Shown here piece after piece: positions 29,302-39,544 of a DNA stretch of 64,000 nt. A program made the translations under genes and the position numbers. Positions within the stretch are counted from its first letter, which is position 1; every line of letters starts with the position of its first letter. The stretch is from Alnus glutinosa. Taxonomy: Eukaryota; Streptophyta; Magnoliopsida; Fagales; Betulaceae. Location of the stretch: contig NC_084887.1 of NCBI RefSeq assembly GCF_958979055.1, positions 24,611,044 through 24,675,043 of the forward strand, in the 5' to 3' direction. The notes below the pieces were generated by a model that saw only the letters and a list, made by a program, of their open reading frames with translations, searched no databases and was not told the DNA's origin.

Positions 29302-30122
29302 GAGTGCGTTTGTGATTGCAATTTCGTAGACAATAATACTCCGTTTGTTTCAGCATAAGATAATTTCTAGAAAATGATTTAGTCATTTTACGGTGTTTGG
29401 TAAGGGCGAAAATAATGGTCAACGAAAATCATTTTAGGTTTGACCGTAAAAGTTTATTTAATTTTTGAAAAACGATTTACAGTTATAAAAATTGTAAATC
29501 ATTTTCCGAAATTAAATTCTTCGTCTTTACACGCATGCTTGATATTTGATTGTTGGAATCCGACAATGGTCAGTCTTCAGAATCCAGGCGGGCCCGGAAT
29601 CGGGCAACATTCGGCCACCGGAATATTGCCGGTGCTGGAATCCGACCAGATCCCGAGGAGTCCGGCCAAACATGCTTGCCGGAATCCGGCAACGATGATC
29701 GGACTTGCCGGATTTCGGCGACAGTTGCATTTTTGTTTTTCGTAATTTTTTCATGCGAGCCAAATGCTGAAAAATATTTTCGAGAAAATCATTTTTTTTT
29801 TTTCTTGAAAATGATTTCGTCGAAAATATTTTACGGTGGAAACCATTTTACGTTGAAACAAACAGAGTATAAGTGTGATTTTAAACTGAATTGCAGAACA
29901 TAAATCGTTTGGGAACTGTATTTTTAAAAATTGCGATTTGAAAATGTAGAAAATCTGTTTTTTCAAATCGCAAGTAAAATTGTGTATTTTTAAAAATGCA
30001 GAATTTTAAAGGTTAATTTACGATTCTAAAGACTAAACTGCAATTTTACCAAACACTTAACTGCATTTTTAAAATCAACTTTTTCAAATTACACATTTTA
30101 AAATCACAAACCTAAACGGACC
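29302..30122. mobile_element. Harbinger/Tourist-like MITE (family H), copy 1, interrupted
   Basis: Outer ends are GAGTGCGTTTGTGATTGCAA and TAAAATCACAAACCTAAACG plus GACC. After removing the Stowaway-like insertion (29,339-29,867) about 290 bp remain, matching the intact copies at 43,001-43,307 and 61,968-62,254 in size and sequence (for example AAACTGCAATTTTACCAAAC). The flank is TTA on the left and TTC on the right, a worn 3-bp duplication. Noncoding. Confidence 0.8.
29339..29867. mobile_element. Stowaway-like MITE nested in a Harbinger-like MITE
   Basis: A 529-bp element with ends CTCCGTTTGTTTCAGCATAA and TTACGTTGAAACAAACAGAG, flanked by TA on both sides. Its core has the same CCGGAATCCGGC vocabulary as the copy upstream of the PPR gene. 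It sits 38 bp inside the family H MITE, so it inserted later. Confidence 0.85.
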
Positions 30123-30129
30123 TTCCACC

Positions 30130-31260
30130 TAAACCAGCAATAGCCTCTTCAAATATCAATTCACTCACTTCTATGAAGGACTTTTTATTATTATCATTTT
30201 CATTTTTGCTGCGTAATAATCGTCACTAACTATGGAAATTGCACATGTGATGATTTATTGCCACATCCTGCAATGTATAATAATCTATTATACTTATATT
30301 AGTGTATCTCGTCCAAGATTTAAGGGGCGATGCTGGAGAAATAACTAATAAGATGTGTTTAATATCTATTTCTTTTGGGCGATAGCTTCTATCATTTAAT
30401 TGTCTACATCCTTTCATTGGAGGGATTAGAAGCAATCCTGCACATGTATCAGCAACAGCAACAGCAAAGGCTGTCCATTAACTGTCATATGCATAATCTT
30501 TTTTAAAGCACTTGCCACTTAAGTTAAATCTTTAAACATTTACGAGATAGATGTTACCTACGTGCATTGTAAGATTTAACCTAACTAAAATAGATATGTT
30601 TGGTGCAAGAGAATGACACCAAACATATCTTATTATTATTATTATTATTATTGCACATTATGAACATACTAAATTTCCGTAACTAATTCACCAAACAAGA
30701 CGTGTTGTCTTTTGCCCCAAACATGTACCTATCATAAATGTCTCTCTTGATGTTGAAGCTTTTTTTTTATGAGACTTGTAAAGCCTAGCTACGACAACTT
30801 GAGTTTATATTACGATATTTTGAGTAACGCATGCATTCATAGGATTGATAACCTTTTAATTAAACTCAGGCATCAAATTAGCCTCCTAAAGTACGGACAA
30901 ATAAGCAAAACTAATAATCACAAGTTAATCGATCCTTTCCACCCCCACAAAGTCAATATTGAAATAGTGTGGACTTCATCATTCATTCCCCTATGGCCTA
31001 GGCCCTAGCTAGTCTTATTTGACGAATAAGACCAAATAGAAAATCCATCGACATCAATTAGAGAAATTGGCAAAATTATTCGACAGCTTCCTTTGTGCTT
31101 TGAATTAAATAACTTTTGCAGCGCGAGTTTTTTTTTTTTTTTTTTCAAGTGTTGGATCCGTGTTGTTAGCCACATGAAACAGCGCTCAAATTTATGTTTC
31201 ACCAGTTTGGTCGGCGGCATGTTCTAACTCTTGGACGGAGGACAGATGAAGAGAGAGAGG
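30130..31260. other. AT-rich intergenic DNA
   Basis: No supported gene. Contains an (ATT)n tract at about 30,630-30,652. A local inverted phrase, ATATGTTTGGTGCAAGAGAA facing GACACCAAACATATCT (30,593-30,630), forms a small hairpin. Confidence 0.45.
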
Positions 31261-31268
31261 CCTACCTT

Positions 31269-32005
31269 TAGGGGCGGAATCAGAAATTTTGGTAAGGGGG
31301 ACGAATTTTTTTTTTTTTTTTTTTGAGACAGACTTGCATAAATATGCATATAAATATTTAAAATCTTTACATATTTGTGTTTGTACATATTGATATTAAA
31401 TAAAAGTATTGAAGTTTTACATTTAAAAAAAAAAAAACTTGCAAAAAAAAAAAAAACTAAACATAATCTATAGGGTCCAATAAAAATGATACTTATGATC
31501 GTGAACTCTTTTTCCTAACAATCCTTTAAAGCTCCAAATAACAATGCTATGAGTCGAGCCAAACAATGGTGAAATCATAAATGATTAAACTATTTAACTT
31601 GTGATGCCAAAAAAAAATATTGTACGTGAACCCAAATGACTGCAAAATTACTATTCAAAAAATTGATTGTTGGTTAGAGACTTCACTTAGAGTAACTACT
31701 CAAAGAACTCAAATCATTTAACTTTTTTCTTTTGCATCTTCAGAGTCTTAAACCAAATTGAGTTTCTAGTTAAAAGCCAACTAGAATATAGAAAGAAATT
31801 AAATGAATGGGGTATTTTAGATTTTTTGTGTTAAAAGATGGGGCAAAACTAAAAAAAATAAGTTAAAAGGGAACACAAATATTATTTTGAGAGGACAAAA
31901 GTATCATTTTGAAAGAACAAAATTATTTTTTTGGTATATTTAAGGATATTTTTCAAAATTTTGGAGGAATATTCGTCCCCTACCCAAGACGTGGGTCCGC
32001 CCCTG
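31269..32005. mobile_element. hAT-like MITE, GGGGCGGA ends
   Basis: Begins TAGGGGCGGAATCAG and ends GGGTCCGCCCCTG, inverted repeats. Subterminal phrases 'aagggggacgaat' and 'attcgtcccctaccc' also pair. Flanks resemble each other (CCTACCTT and GCTATCTT) but are not an exact 8-bp duplication. Interior is AT-rich and noncoding. Confidence 0.65.
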
Positions 32006-32009
32006 CTAT

Positions 32010-32870
32010 CTTATCTGCTCTTGGGATGAATATTTTTTTTTTTTTTTTTTTTATAAGTCTTGGAATTAATATGTTAATAAAATAAGAAAGCCTCAGTTAT
32101 TTTTAACTTTTACCTTTCGGAAAGCTGGTGGGTTGTTCATTTCAATTTTCACGTTACTTTCTGCAACGTTTTCACATCTATCGGTCTTGATTTGTCATTT
32201 GTTTTCTCTTTCTAAAGTTTCAATTGTGTCCACACCATTTAATTCATGGCTCATTTACTTTTTCCCTTAGCCCCACTTCAAGATTACCCCCCATACCAGG
32301 CTTTGATTTTTATTTTTGATTATGAAACCGTACGTGAAGTTTAACATAATGAGAGAAATTATATTTTAATTTTAAAATTATTCCAACATGCCTACATGAT
32401 AGTTTTAATTAATCTTTGGATCGGTTCCTCTCTTTCCCTTTCTTGCGTAAAAAAAAAATAAAAAAATAAAAAATTCAAGAGTTCGTGTAAGCATTTCTTA
32501 ATAAAATAAGTATTAAAAATAGAATAAAAAAAATGCAAATATCTTGCTCTTGATAACATGTGATAGCACAATCAATAATTGGGCTAGCCACTTGGGATAT
32601 TGCACTTTCTTTATGAAACCGACTTGCATAAGCTTGCCGGCTTCTTCTGCGACCGCCATACGTAAGTATATATAAAAAGTTAAAGGGACCTAAATGGAAA
32701 GCGACATATTCTTGTGATTTCATTTACTTTTTTTTTTTATATATATATATATATATTTTGTAACAAAGTAAAAGATGTGTTGGTGGGGATGCACTAGAAA
32801 AAGCCTTTGTCTGTTCTGTTATAGTGCTTAAGAGAGTAGAGAACATCTATTTTTTATTTGTAGTTTCAAC
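32010..32870. other. AT-rich intergenic DNA
   Basis: No supported gene; T run near 32,033-32,052 and (AT)n near 32,739-32,756. Confidence 0.4.
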
Positions 32871-32874
32871 TCCC

Positions 32875-33200
32875 AGATTTGGACCAATATTATGGCCGAA
32901 TGTTCTTTGCTAAATGTGCCCTTGAGCTGGGATGATTTGCTAAGCTAGCTGGGGGTTGTTGTCTTGACTGGTAGAAGCTTTAAGGCTATTTTGGAAAGAC
33001 TTAGTTTGGGTGCTATTGCTAACCAGCTTTGGAGGCAACGGAATGACTTGATGCATCACAATACTCCTTGGATTGAGGAGTCCATTCTAGCGCAAATTAA
33101 ATGGAAAGTTCGTGCGAGATTTACGACAATGGGCAATTTTAAGTGCTCTAGAAAGAATCTAATTAGAACTTGCTTCTCGGTGGAATATACAAATTAAATG
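32875..33200 (+). pseudogene. LINE ORF2 C-terminal remnant
   Basis: The frame at 32,964-33,197 reads AILERLSLGAIANQLWRQRN and EESILAQIKWKVRARF, which aligns with the C-terminal tail of the large LINE in this window (LCKLGLAATVYHIWRLRNEL ... EEALVARIKWDVRTKV at 61,277-61,410). It is cut off on the left and carries no poly-A tail. Confidence 0.75.
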
Positions 33201-33974
33201 GGAATGCTGCCTCCAACAATTCTCTCTCTTATCGAGTGGGTTCGAAACGACAGGACATTTAAAGCTTTTAGACAGTGCCCACAACCACAACAGTTCCCTT
33301 TCTTATCAAGCAAGTCTTGAATAAGCAAGTCAGTAAATAAACTAATACCATTCCATATAAAAGTGTTTTAGTTTGGGGCGTATGGGAGGGAAGGATTCTT
33401 CTAGTGTGCCATGTGCCACTGTCTAATAGCCTTACTCCTAAGATTGAAAATCATATGGTCCTTTGAGATGCCAATGTGCCACTGTCTGCAGCTTAAGTGT
33501 TGGCAAATACAAGTTAGGGTCGTCGGCAGCTTATTATGCTACAATTTTCCCTAATCCTCCTGAATCTTGATTAAAGTAATTCTATTCTATCGCTTTCAAA
33601 ATTGAAAAATGTACGCCATCATAAATTGATATTACACGTGATCGCAATTTGTAAACCACATGGTAGGCCCCTTTCATTTAATTTAAATTAAAAGGATTCC
33701 GGTATGACCAAGTGCCTCTTTCAGTGGGTCCATTTAATTAGCAATGTCCGCTAAATACTTCCAAATGTTAAGAACTAATAATCAGCCTAAATTAGCTCCA
33801 AAATTAGGTATTAGTCACGTCGGTACGAAAAGGTGACAGACATTATTATTACATAAGATAAGCTTGTACGTACCTAAAAATCTCTCAAAATTTGACTATG
33901 ATTTCGGCCGTCCTTTGTTTTTTTTGCTTGATTGGCGCATTCTTTTATGTTACTACCCTTTTCTCAAAGCCCTC

Positions 33975-33980
33975 TATAAA
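33975..33980 (+). promoter_or_regulatory. TATA box of the first PMEI gene
   Basis: TATAAA, 69 bp upstream of the start codon at 34,049, giving an expected transcript start near 34,005 and a leader of about 45 bp. It shows that the longer open frame beginning at 33,864 is not translated from this promoter. Confidence 0.7.
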
Positions 33981-34048
33981 TTAATGCTTATCTCCCACTC
34001 AACAAACCAACCAACCGGTAGTACTCCACAACACCACAGGAAAAGAAA

Positions 34049-34642
34049 ATGGGTAGGCAAATTGTTTGGCTTCTGTTCTTTTTCCTATACGTTGCCGGCA
34101 CAGCCAAATCGGCAGCAACTACTAGCGGCGGTGCCACCAATTTCATCAAGGTTTCTTGCAGCACCACCAGCTTTCCTGCCCTTTGTGTCCAATCTCTCTC
34201 AGCCTACGCCACGGAGATCAAGCAAAGCCCACGCCAGTTGGCGCAGGCCGCCTTGTCCGTGAGCCTCGCCAGGGCTCAGTCCACCAACACATTTGTCTCG
34301 AAAATGAACAAGTTAAAGGGATTGAAGGCTAGGGAGTACGCGGCTATTAAAGATTGCTTGGATGAGATGGCTGACACTGTGGACCGCCTTAGCCGGTCCT
34401 TTCAGGAGCTCAAGCGCATGGGTCAAGCCAAGGGTCAGGACTTTGTGTGGCACATGAGCAACGTGCAGACTTGGGTCAGTGCCGCGCTGACCGATGAGAA
34501 CACTTGCGTCGATGGGTTCGCCGGCCGGGCGTTAGAGGGCAAAGTCAAGGCTTCCATCAAGGCACGGGTTGTTAACGTTGCCCAGGTCACCAGTAATGCG
34601 CTAGCCCTAGCTAATCACTATGCCTCAAGCTCAAAGCAGTAA
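34049..34642 (+). CDS. Pectin methylesterase inhibitor family protein (PMEI7-like)
   Basis: An intronless 197-residue secreted protein. Residues 1-23 (MGRQIVWLLFFFLYVAGTAK...) form a hydrophobic signal peptide. The rest is one PMEI domain: the four conserved cysteines are C37 and C46 (N-terminal hairpin, VSCSTTSFPALC) and C103 (IKDC) and C153 (ENTC), expected to make two disulfide bonds. The tail has the conserved pattern TWVSAALTDENTC and NVAQVTSNALALANHYA. Family proteins inhibit pectin methylesterase in the cell wall, or vacuolar/cell-wall invertase; sequence alone does not separate the two safely, but the neighbourhood (next to an OTP70-like gene, as Arabidopsis At4g25260/PMEI7 is from memory) and the tail favour PMEI. 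A second intact paralogue lies 7 kb away in the opposite orientation. Confidence 0.92.
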   Translation: MGRQIVWLLFFFLYVAGTAKSAATTSGGATNFIKVSCSTTSFPALCVQSLSAYATEIKQSPRQLAQAALSVSLARAQSTNTFVSKMNKLKGLKAREYAAIKDCLDEMADTVDRLSRSFQELKRMGQAKGQDFVWHMSNVQTWVSAALTDENTCVDGFAGRALEGKVKASIKARVVNVAQVTSNALALANHYASSSKQ

Positions 34643-34659
34643 ATGCTCTGTATCTATAT

Positions 34660-36300
34660 GTTCCTGCCGCTGCCCACTGTCTGTCAGCCATAGTTTTATT
34701 TTTTTTTTTTTTTTTTTTTTTTTTTGTTGTTTTTTGTGAGTGTCTGTCTGCCATAATTTTGTACTTTTAACCTTTTGTTATATATATATATATATATAGA
34801 TGGAAATCAGCTGCCCACTGTCTTGGCCTTTTGATTTTTTTTTTTTTATTATTATTTTGTTTTTGGTCACGAGTTTCTTGGCCTTTTGGATTGGTCTAAA
34901 AGTAGTTTGGGTTCTTCGTTGAGTTTTAAAATTTGCCATCCCTTGATTGAAGGGATAGACCGGAAAATAAGGGAGTAAGAAAGACACAAAAGTCTACGAT
35001 TCCCAAAGTGGGTTAGATAACTGATTAATATCATGAATTAATGACTCAATTTAATTGTTTGAGTCTATTAAATTATATTAAATTCCATTACTTCTCTTAC
35101 CTTTATATTTCACCCATTAACATATAATTTTCTTTTTCTTTTTCTTTTTGTAACAACTCCAAACAATATAGCTAATAAAGCCTCAATTATCTTTAAATTC
35201 TTTAAAACACACATTTTGTTACATTTTGCTGAAGTGCTTCATCATATTTGGACACAATCAATGGTGCTTCTGGATCTTTTTTTTTTTAATCTTTTTGTCT
35301 CTTTTAAATTGCAGAGTTGAAATAAAAAGAATAAAAGACAGATTCGTCACAGTCCCTGGTGGCACATAATGATATAATTCTAAAAACAAGAAGAAAAGGT
35401 GAAGTAGAAGAAATGAAAAATGACCATTAATCACTATCTCTCCATCTCCCTCTCTCAAATTTCAATTCAATGGTCGCTGAGAAAATATTATTTGAAATAT
35501 TTGAAAATATATGTCGGCAAGAGTATAATAAAAAAATAATATTTAAAAAAAGTAGAAAAGATAATAAAAAATTTGTTGAATTGTGTATTAAAAAAGTAGT
35601 AATTAGAATAAAGAATTGTATTTTTTTTTTTGGATAGCTAAAATACATGAGTAATATTATATGCAATACACAATTTAATTTAAAATTAATCATTATTAAA
35701 TTTTAACCAATTTTAAAAATCACGTCACAATTGAAAGTCAAAAAAGAAATAAGAATCTTACCTATAACATTACTTAAAATACATATCCTTATTAGACATG
35801 CTATTAAGGTTATTTCAACTGGCACATGAATATATTATTCACATTATTATAAATTTATGATAATAATGTGAATAAATTTTTGGCCACCCATCCATGCTTA
35901 ATTGATTATGCTTTGGTATAAGAGGGGAAGTACAAGTTGATGGGGGAAGGCCAAATGTTTAATATGGACGGTGCATTTGTGAACGTGTGAAAGCAATAGG
36001 ACTTAATTAATTAAAGAGCAGAGACAAAATAGGAAGTCTGTGGGTTGGAGACTCCTGCAGTCTTGCGTGCTGTCCGACTGTGACCACGTGAGCTGTACGT
36101 ATTTGCCTTTGGATTGTGGAAAGGACTTTTGAAATCACAGCAGAATTGGATCATATAAATCAAGCAATGGGGCCGGGCTGCGTATGGTGCACGGCCGAAT
36201 TGGTCCCACTTTCTTCTGATTTTTTTTTTTTTAAATGTATTTTAAAATAATAAATAAATCTCTTTATATTTTACCTAATTTTCTCTGTTTGTATTTTTAA
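34660..36300. other. Intergenic DNA after the first PMEI gene
   Basis: AT-rich with T runs (34,697-34,725) and (AT)n near 34,780-34,797. No supported gene on either strand; short frames at 35,258-35,693 are low-complexity. Confidence 0.45.
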
Positions 36301-36309
36301 TTTTGGAAA

Positions 36310-38060
36310 TTTAATTTAATTTTGTAAATTTTTCAGGTCGAACATTCGTATGCTATTTAGGGTTATACGAACGTTCGCTATACAATTCGATTGTTCAATA
36401 CACCAAAGGTGTGAGATGTACATTCTGACACACAATACACCACGTCATTCGAACGTTTAAAGTACGAAGAATGATCGTTTCGACGAACATTCGGTCAAAA
36501 GTCATACAAGTCTTAATTTTCAATTAAAACATACTTAATCCTATTTAATAATTTTGGGTACTACACAATTGCAATAATAGGATGATACGCAATAATAAGT
36601 ACATAAAAGAAAGTTTAAGCGGCTAAGGTAAACAAGTTACATTTGTGCTAGCATTTTATAAGTATTGACCTGGCACATTTAAATTAATGTACAATGTTAT
36701 GCAAGGTTTTTAAAGAAAAGCTCGAATTACTTTTTTGAGCAATATGAAAAAAGTATGAAAATGTTCGCATGTATGAAATGTAAGACGTAGATTGTTTTTA
36801 TAAATGTTGTCTTAAATGATGCATGAAATGTTGAAAATACTACTTTTGTACATTAAAATGTGTTTATGAGATGAAATGGCTAAGCAATATTAGATATAAT
36901 GTTATTTATGATGAATGTGATCGAACTTGATGACAAGGGTACAGTGTCAATTTTAATATTTGTGGAGGCAGTGCAACGCACAATTATGTAATATTACATA
37001 TGTTGTCACATTTATGATGAATGTGACGACATGGTACCCTTGTCGTCAAGTTCCATCACATTCATCATAAATAACATCATAAGTAATATTGCATAGCCAT
37101 TTCATCTCATAAACACATTTTAATATTTGTGGAGGCAGTGCAACACACGATTATTTTAGGTGTGGCCTCACCAGCCATTAGCTGTAAGTAAAAGGGACTA
37201 GGATGATAGGGTTTTGCATAGAGGGGTTGTACAAAAAAGTCATTTTCAAAAGATGATGTGCAACACAAGTATAACATTGCTCTGGGGGTTATGCATAGCT
37301 AGTATGTTTGTATGAATACTTCATGTAGAGCCAGTATCTTTGAATGATAGAAACTAGCCGCATATTTATGTAGTTTCATAGATGCATAAAATGACTGACA
37401 TGAAAACGATGATACTTACAAAGCGAATGTCTTTAGTAAAATGTTTTAAGAGAAACATTTTTGAAATTTAATTTAGAAAAGAACGTTGCATTGAAGATAC
37501 TGTTATCTACATGATGAAATGTTCACAATCACACGCTAGAACCAATTTACCTGCTTACTTAGTTGTGGACTTATGCTTTACATTTTTATCGGTAAAACAT
37601 TTCTGTTTTATAGAAGAACCAACTAAGTTTTTAGGTAAGAAGGACTTCAAGATTCATGCGGCCGTTTGCCGTAATGATATTGATATGGTTATTGCTTGAG
37701 AGCTTATTGCAGGTGTTTGTAGGCTGCTCTACGTGATTAGTACTTTTGGGTAAGCTGTAAACTTAGCTTTTTAAGAAGTGCTTGTATATTAAGGTGCAAT
37801 ATAGGTCCACTTATTAGCAACGATTTTAATGTAATGATTTAAGTTAATGTGATGATTTTTAGTAAATGCTCTGGTTGTAATGATTAATCTTGATAGAATA
37901 AGAGAAAATCATGCATTTTCGCTGGTTAGTATTCAGATTATGAGGAGTAGATGTATATATCCCTATGGGCTTATTTACTTGGCAAATAGGTTAAGGGAGG
38001 CACACCGAGTTAATTACCGTTTAATTAATCTCGAGGGCGTTATAGTAACTATCCTTGAAT
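36310..38060. mobile_element. Probable retroelement remnant (LTR-like)
   Basis: About 1.7 kb of noncoding DNA with CGAACGTTCG-like phrases on the left and an ending CTCGAGGGCGTTATAG, similar to 3' ends of plant gypsy LTRs. A palindromic structure lies inside (36,852-37,124). No second LTR or coding domain was found. Assignment is tentative. Confidence 0.3.
36852..37124. repeat. Inverted repeat with ~90-bp arms and flanking direct repeats
   Basis: Arm 36,852-36,942 (ATTAAAATGTGTTTATGAGA ... TGACAAGGGTAC) and arm 37,034-37,124 (GTACCCTTGTCGTCAAG ... CATAAACACATTTTAAT) are near-perfect reverse complements around a 91-bp spacer. In addition the phrase TTTTAATATTTGTGGAGGCA with about 15 further bases occurs twice in direct orientation, in the spacer (36,951) and just past the right arm (37,118). 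Confidence 0.85.
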
Positions 38061-38239
38061 TTTAAGTGGAGGCTGCATAAACTTTCAAGATGTTTTTCTT
38101 ACTTTAGTCGTAAAATCGGTAACTAATTACGTTATTACAAAAATCATTAACTAAGATATTTTTGGAAACTTTAAGAAATTTCTTTGTATTCCTGTTGCAT
38201 GATTGTTCTCACAAGGATCTTCTATTGGAAATGCCTTTT

Positions 38240-38545
38240 CCGCTTATTTGTTGGTGGTGCCGCCCCTCCTCCCTCCTTCACCACCACTCCCTTTTTCAAA
38301 TTTTGCACACACCACCTCGGCCTCGTTTCTTAGTTGGTGGCACCACACATTCTCATCCTTCACCACCACTTCCTTTCCCTTTATTGCTCACACCACCTTG
38401 ACCCTGCTTCTTAGTTGATGGTGCCACCCCTTCTCCTCTTTCACCACCACTCCCTTTCCCATTTTGTACCTTCTTTCCCAATTTCTCTTCACTCTCAAGT
38501 GAATCGTCCGAACCCGAAAAAGGGCCCACATGTTTTCTCACAACA
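38240..38545. other. CT-rich 'ccaccacc' stretch
   Basis: Repeated phrases such as TTCACCACCACT and TTCACCACCACTCCCTTT occur about three times between 38,275 and 38,460. The open frames over it on both strands are low-complexity and are not called as genes. It looks like a degenerate short tandem repeat. Confidence 0.5.
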
Positions 38546-38546
38546 C

Positions 38547-38796
38547 TAGGGTACGATGTACAAACGATTATAGCAGGTAATTATTGGTTAAAACTGCTAA
38601 CCGCTTAAGCGGTTATTGCATTTTACTAACTGCAATCGTTAACCGCCTAGGTGGAGGCGGTTATTGAGTCGATAACCGGCGGTTGTATAACTGCTTTTCA
38701 ATTTGGGTTTTGGGCCAATTTTAGACCGGTTTTGGCCACTTTTGGGCTGGTTTTAGTGCAAATTTTAAATCCAAATCTAAAACATAACAAATCCAA

Positions 38797-38857
<61 letters not shown>

Positions 38858-38974
38858 CGGTTAGCGATTATTAACTGCTTTTCCCAAACCCTATAATTGC
38901 TTTTGAAATCAGTTATGCGGTTATATAGTTATGTGGTTAACGGTTTTAAAGCGGTTATAGCCGTGCACTACCCA
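38547..38974. mobile_element. hAT-like MITE (family A relative) with long (AT)n
   Basis: Edges TAGGGTACGATGTACAAACG and GCCGTGCACTACCC are weak inverted repeats. The inside has the GCGGTTA / TAACCGC vocabulary of the family A element at 3,498-4,289, including GGTTATTGCATTTTACTAAC. An (AT)n microsatellite of about 58 bp fills 38,798-38,855. Noncoding. Confidence 0.6.
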
Positions 38975-38984
38975 GACATGGCAG

Positions 38985-39050
38985 GAGGTGGCCTTCGGGC
39001 CACCCAAAAGGCCTTCTAGGGCCACCCCCAGCCCCAGCCCCAGTGAAACA
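38985..39050. repeat. Short GGTGGCC / CCACCC patch
   Basis: The phrase GGAGGTGGCCTTCGGGCCAC and the following CCCCAGCCCCAGCCCCAG resemble the GC-rich cores of the foldback elements elsewhere in the window, but no arms flank it here. Confidence 0.4.
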
Positions 39051-39216
39051 TGTTACATCATTACTATATATACTCAAATTATCTTTTAGTTGCAACCATG
39101 CAAGGAGCCTTTCTAGTTATCTGTTATTGGCTTCTCCTGTAAATTGAAAGTACGTCTATGGTTTCTTATTAAAGCTGGCATGTTGCATTTATATGTAATA
39201 AATTTTAGTTTGTTTA

Positions 39217-39542
39217 TGTTAAGAGTCTCACATTGCCAAGGTATGCCTGGGTTGTGGGCTTTATAAGCCTTGAGCAAACCTCTTTTCTTGAGGTGCATTT
39301 TAAGAATGAGTAAGGCTCAAGTGACTTCAATATGATATCAGAGCCACAAGCCCTTGGACAATGTTGGGCCTTTTCTCCCGATATTAAACACGTGTTTGGT
39401 CAAAAAGATGCCGCACATGAGTGAGCATGTTAAGAGTCCCACATTGCCAAGGTATGCCTGGGTTGTGGGTTTTATAAGCTTTGAGCAAACCTCTTTCCTT
39501 AGATACCTTTTAGGAATGAGTAAAGCTCAAGTGACTCCAATA
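39217..39542. mobile_element. TRIM: miniature LTR retrotransposon
   Basis: Two direct repeats of about 115 bp (39,217-39,332 and 39,428-39,542) start TGTTAAGAGTCTCACATTG and TGTTAAGAGTCCCACATTG and share TTATAAGC and CTCAAGTGACT. Directly after the left repeat is TGATATCAGAGCC, one base from the initiator-Met tRNA primer-binding site TGGTATCAGAGCC. The inner part is only about 95 bp (with TGGGCCTTTTCTCCCGATAT) and codes for nothing. Flanks GTTTA / GTTTC are a possible 5-bp duplication. Such elements depend on enzymes from full-length retrotransposons. Confidence 0.85.
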
Positions 39543-39544
39543 GT

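Noticed and set aside
33864..34262. 132-codon frame upstream and overlapping the first PMEI
   Set aside because: Starts upstream of the TATA box and is in a different frame from the clear PMEI protein.
38203..38541. Overlapping frames on both strands in CT-rich DNA
   Set aside because: Open only because of the ccaccac/ctccct repeat; no start context or domain.
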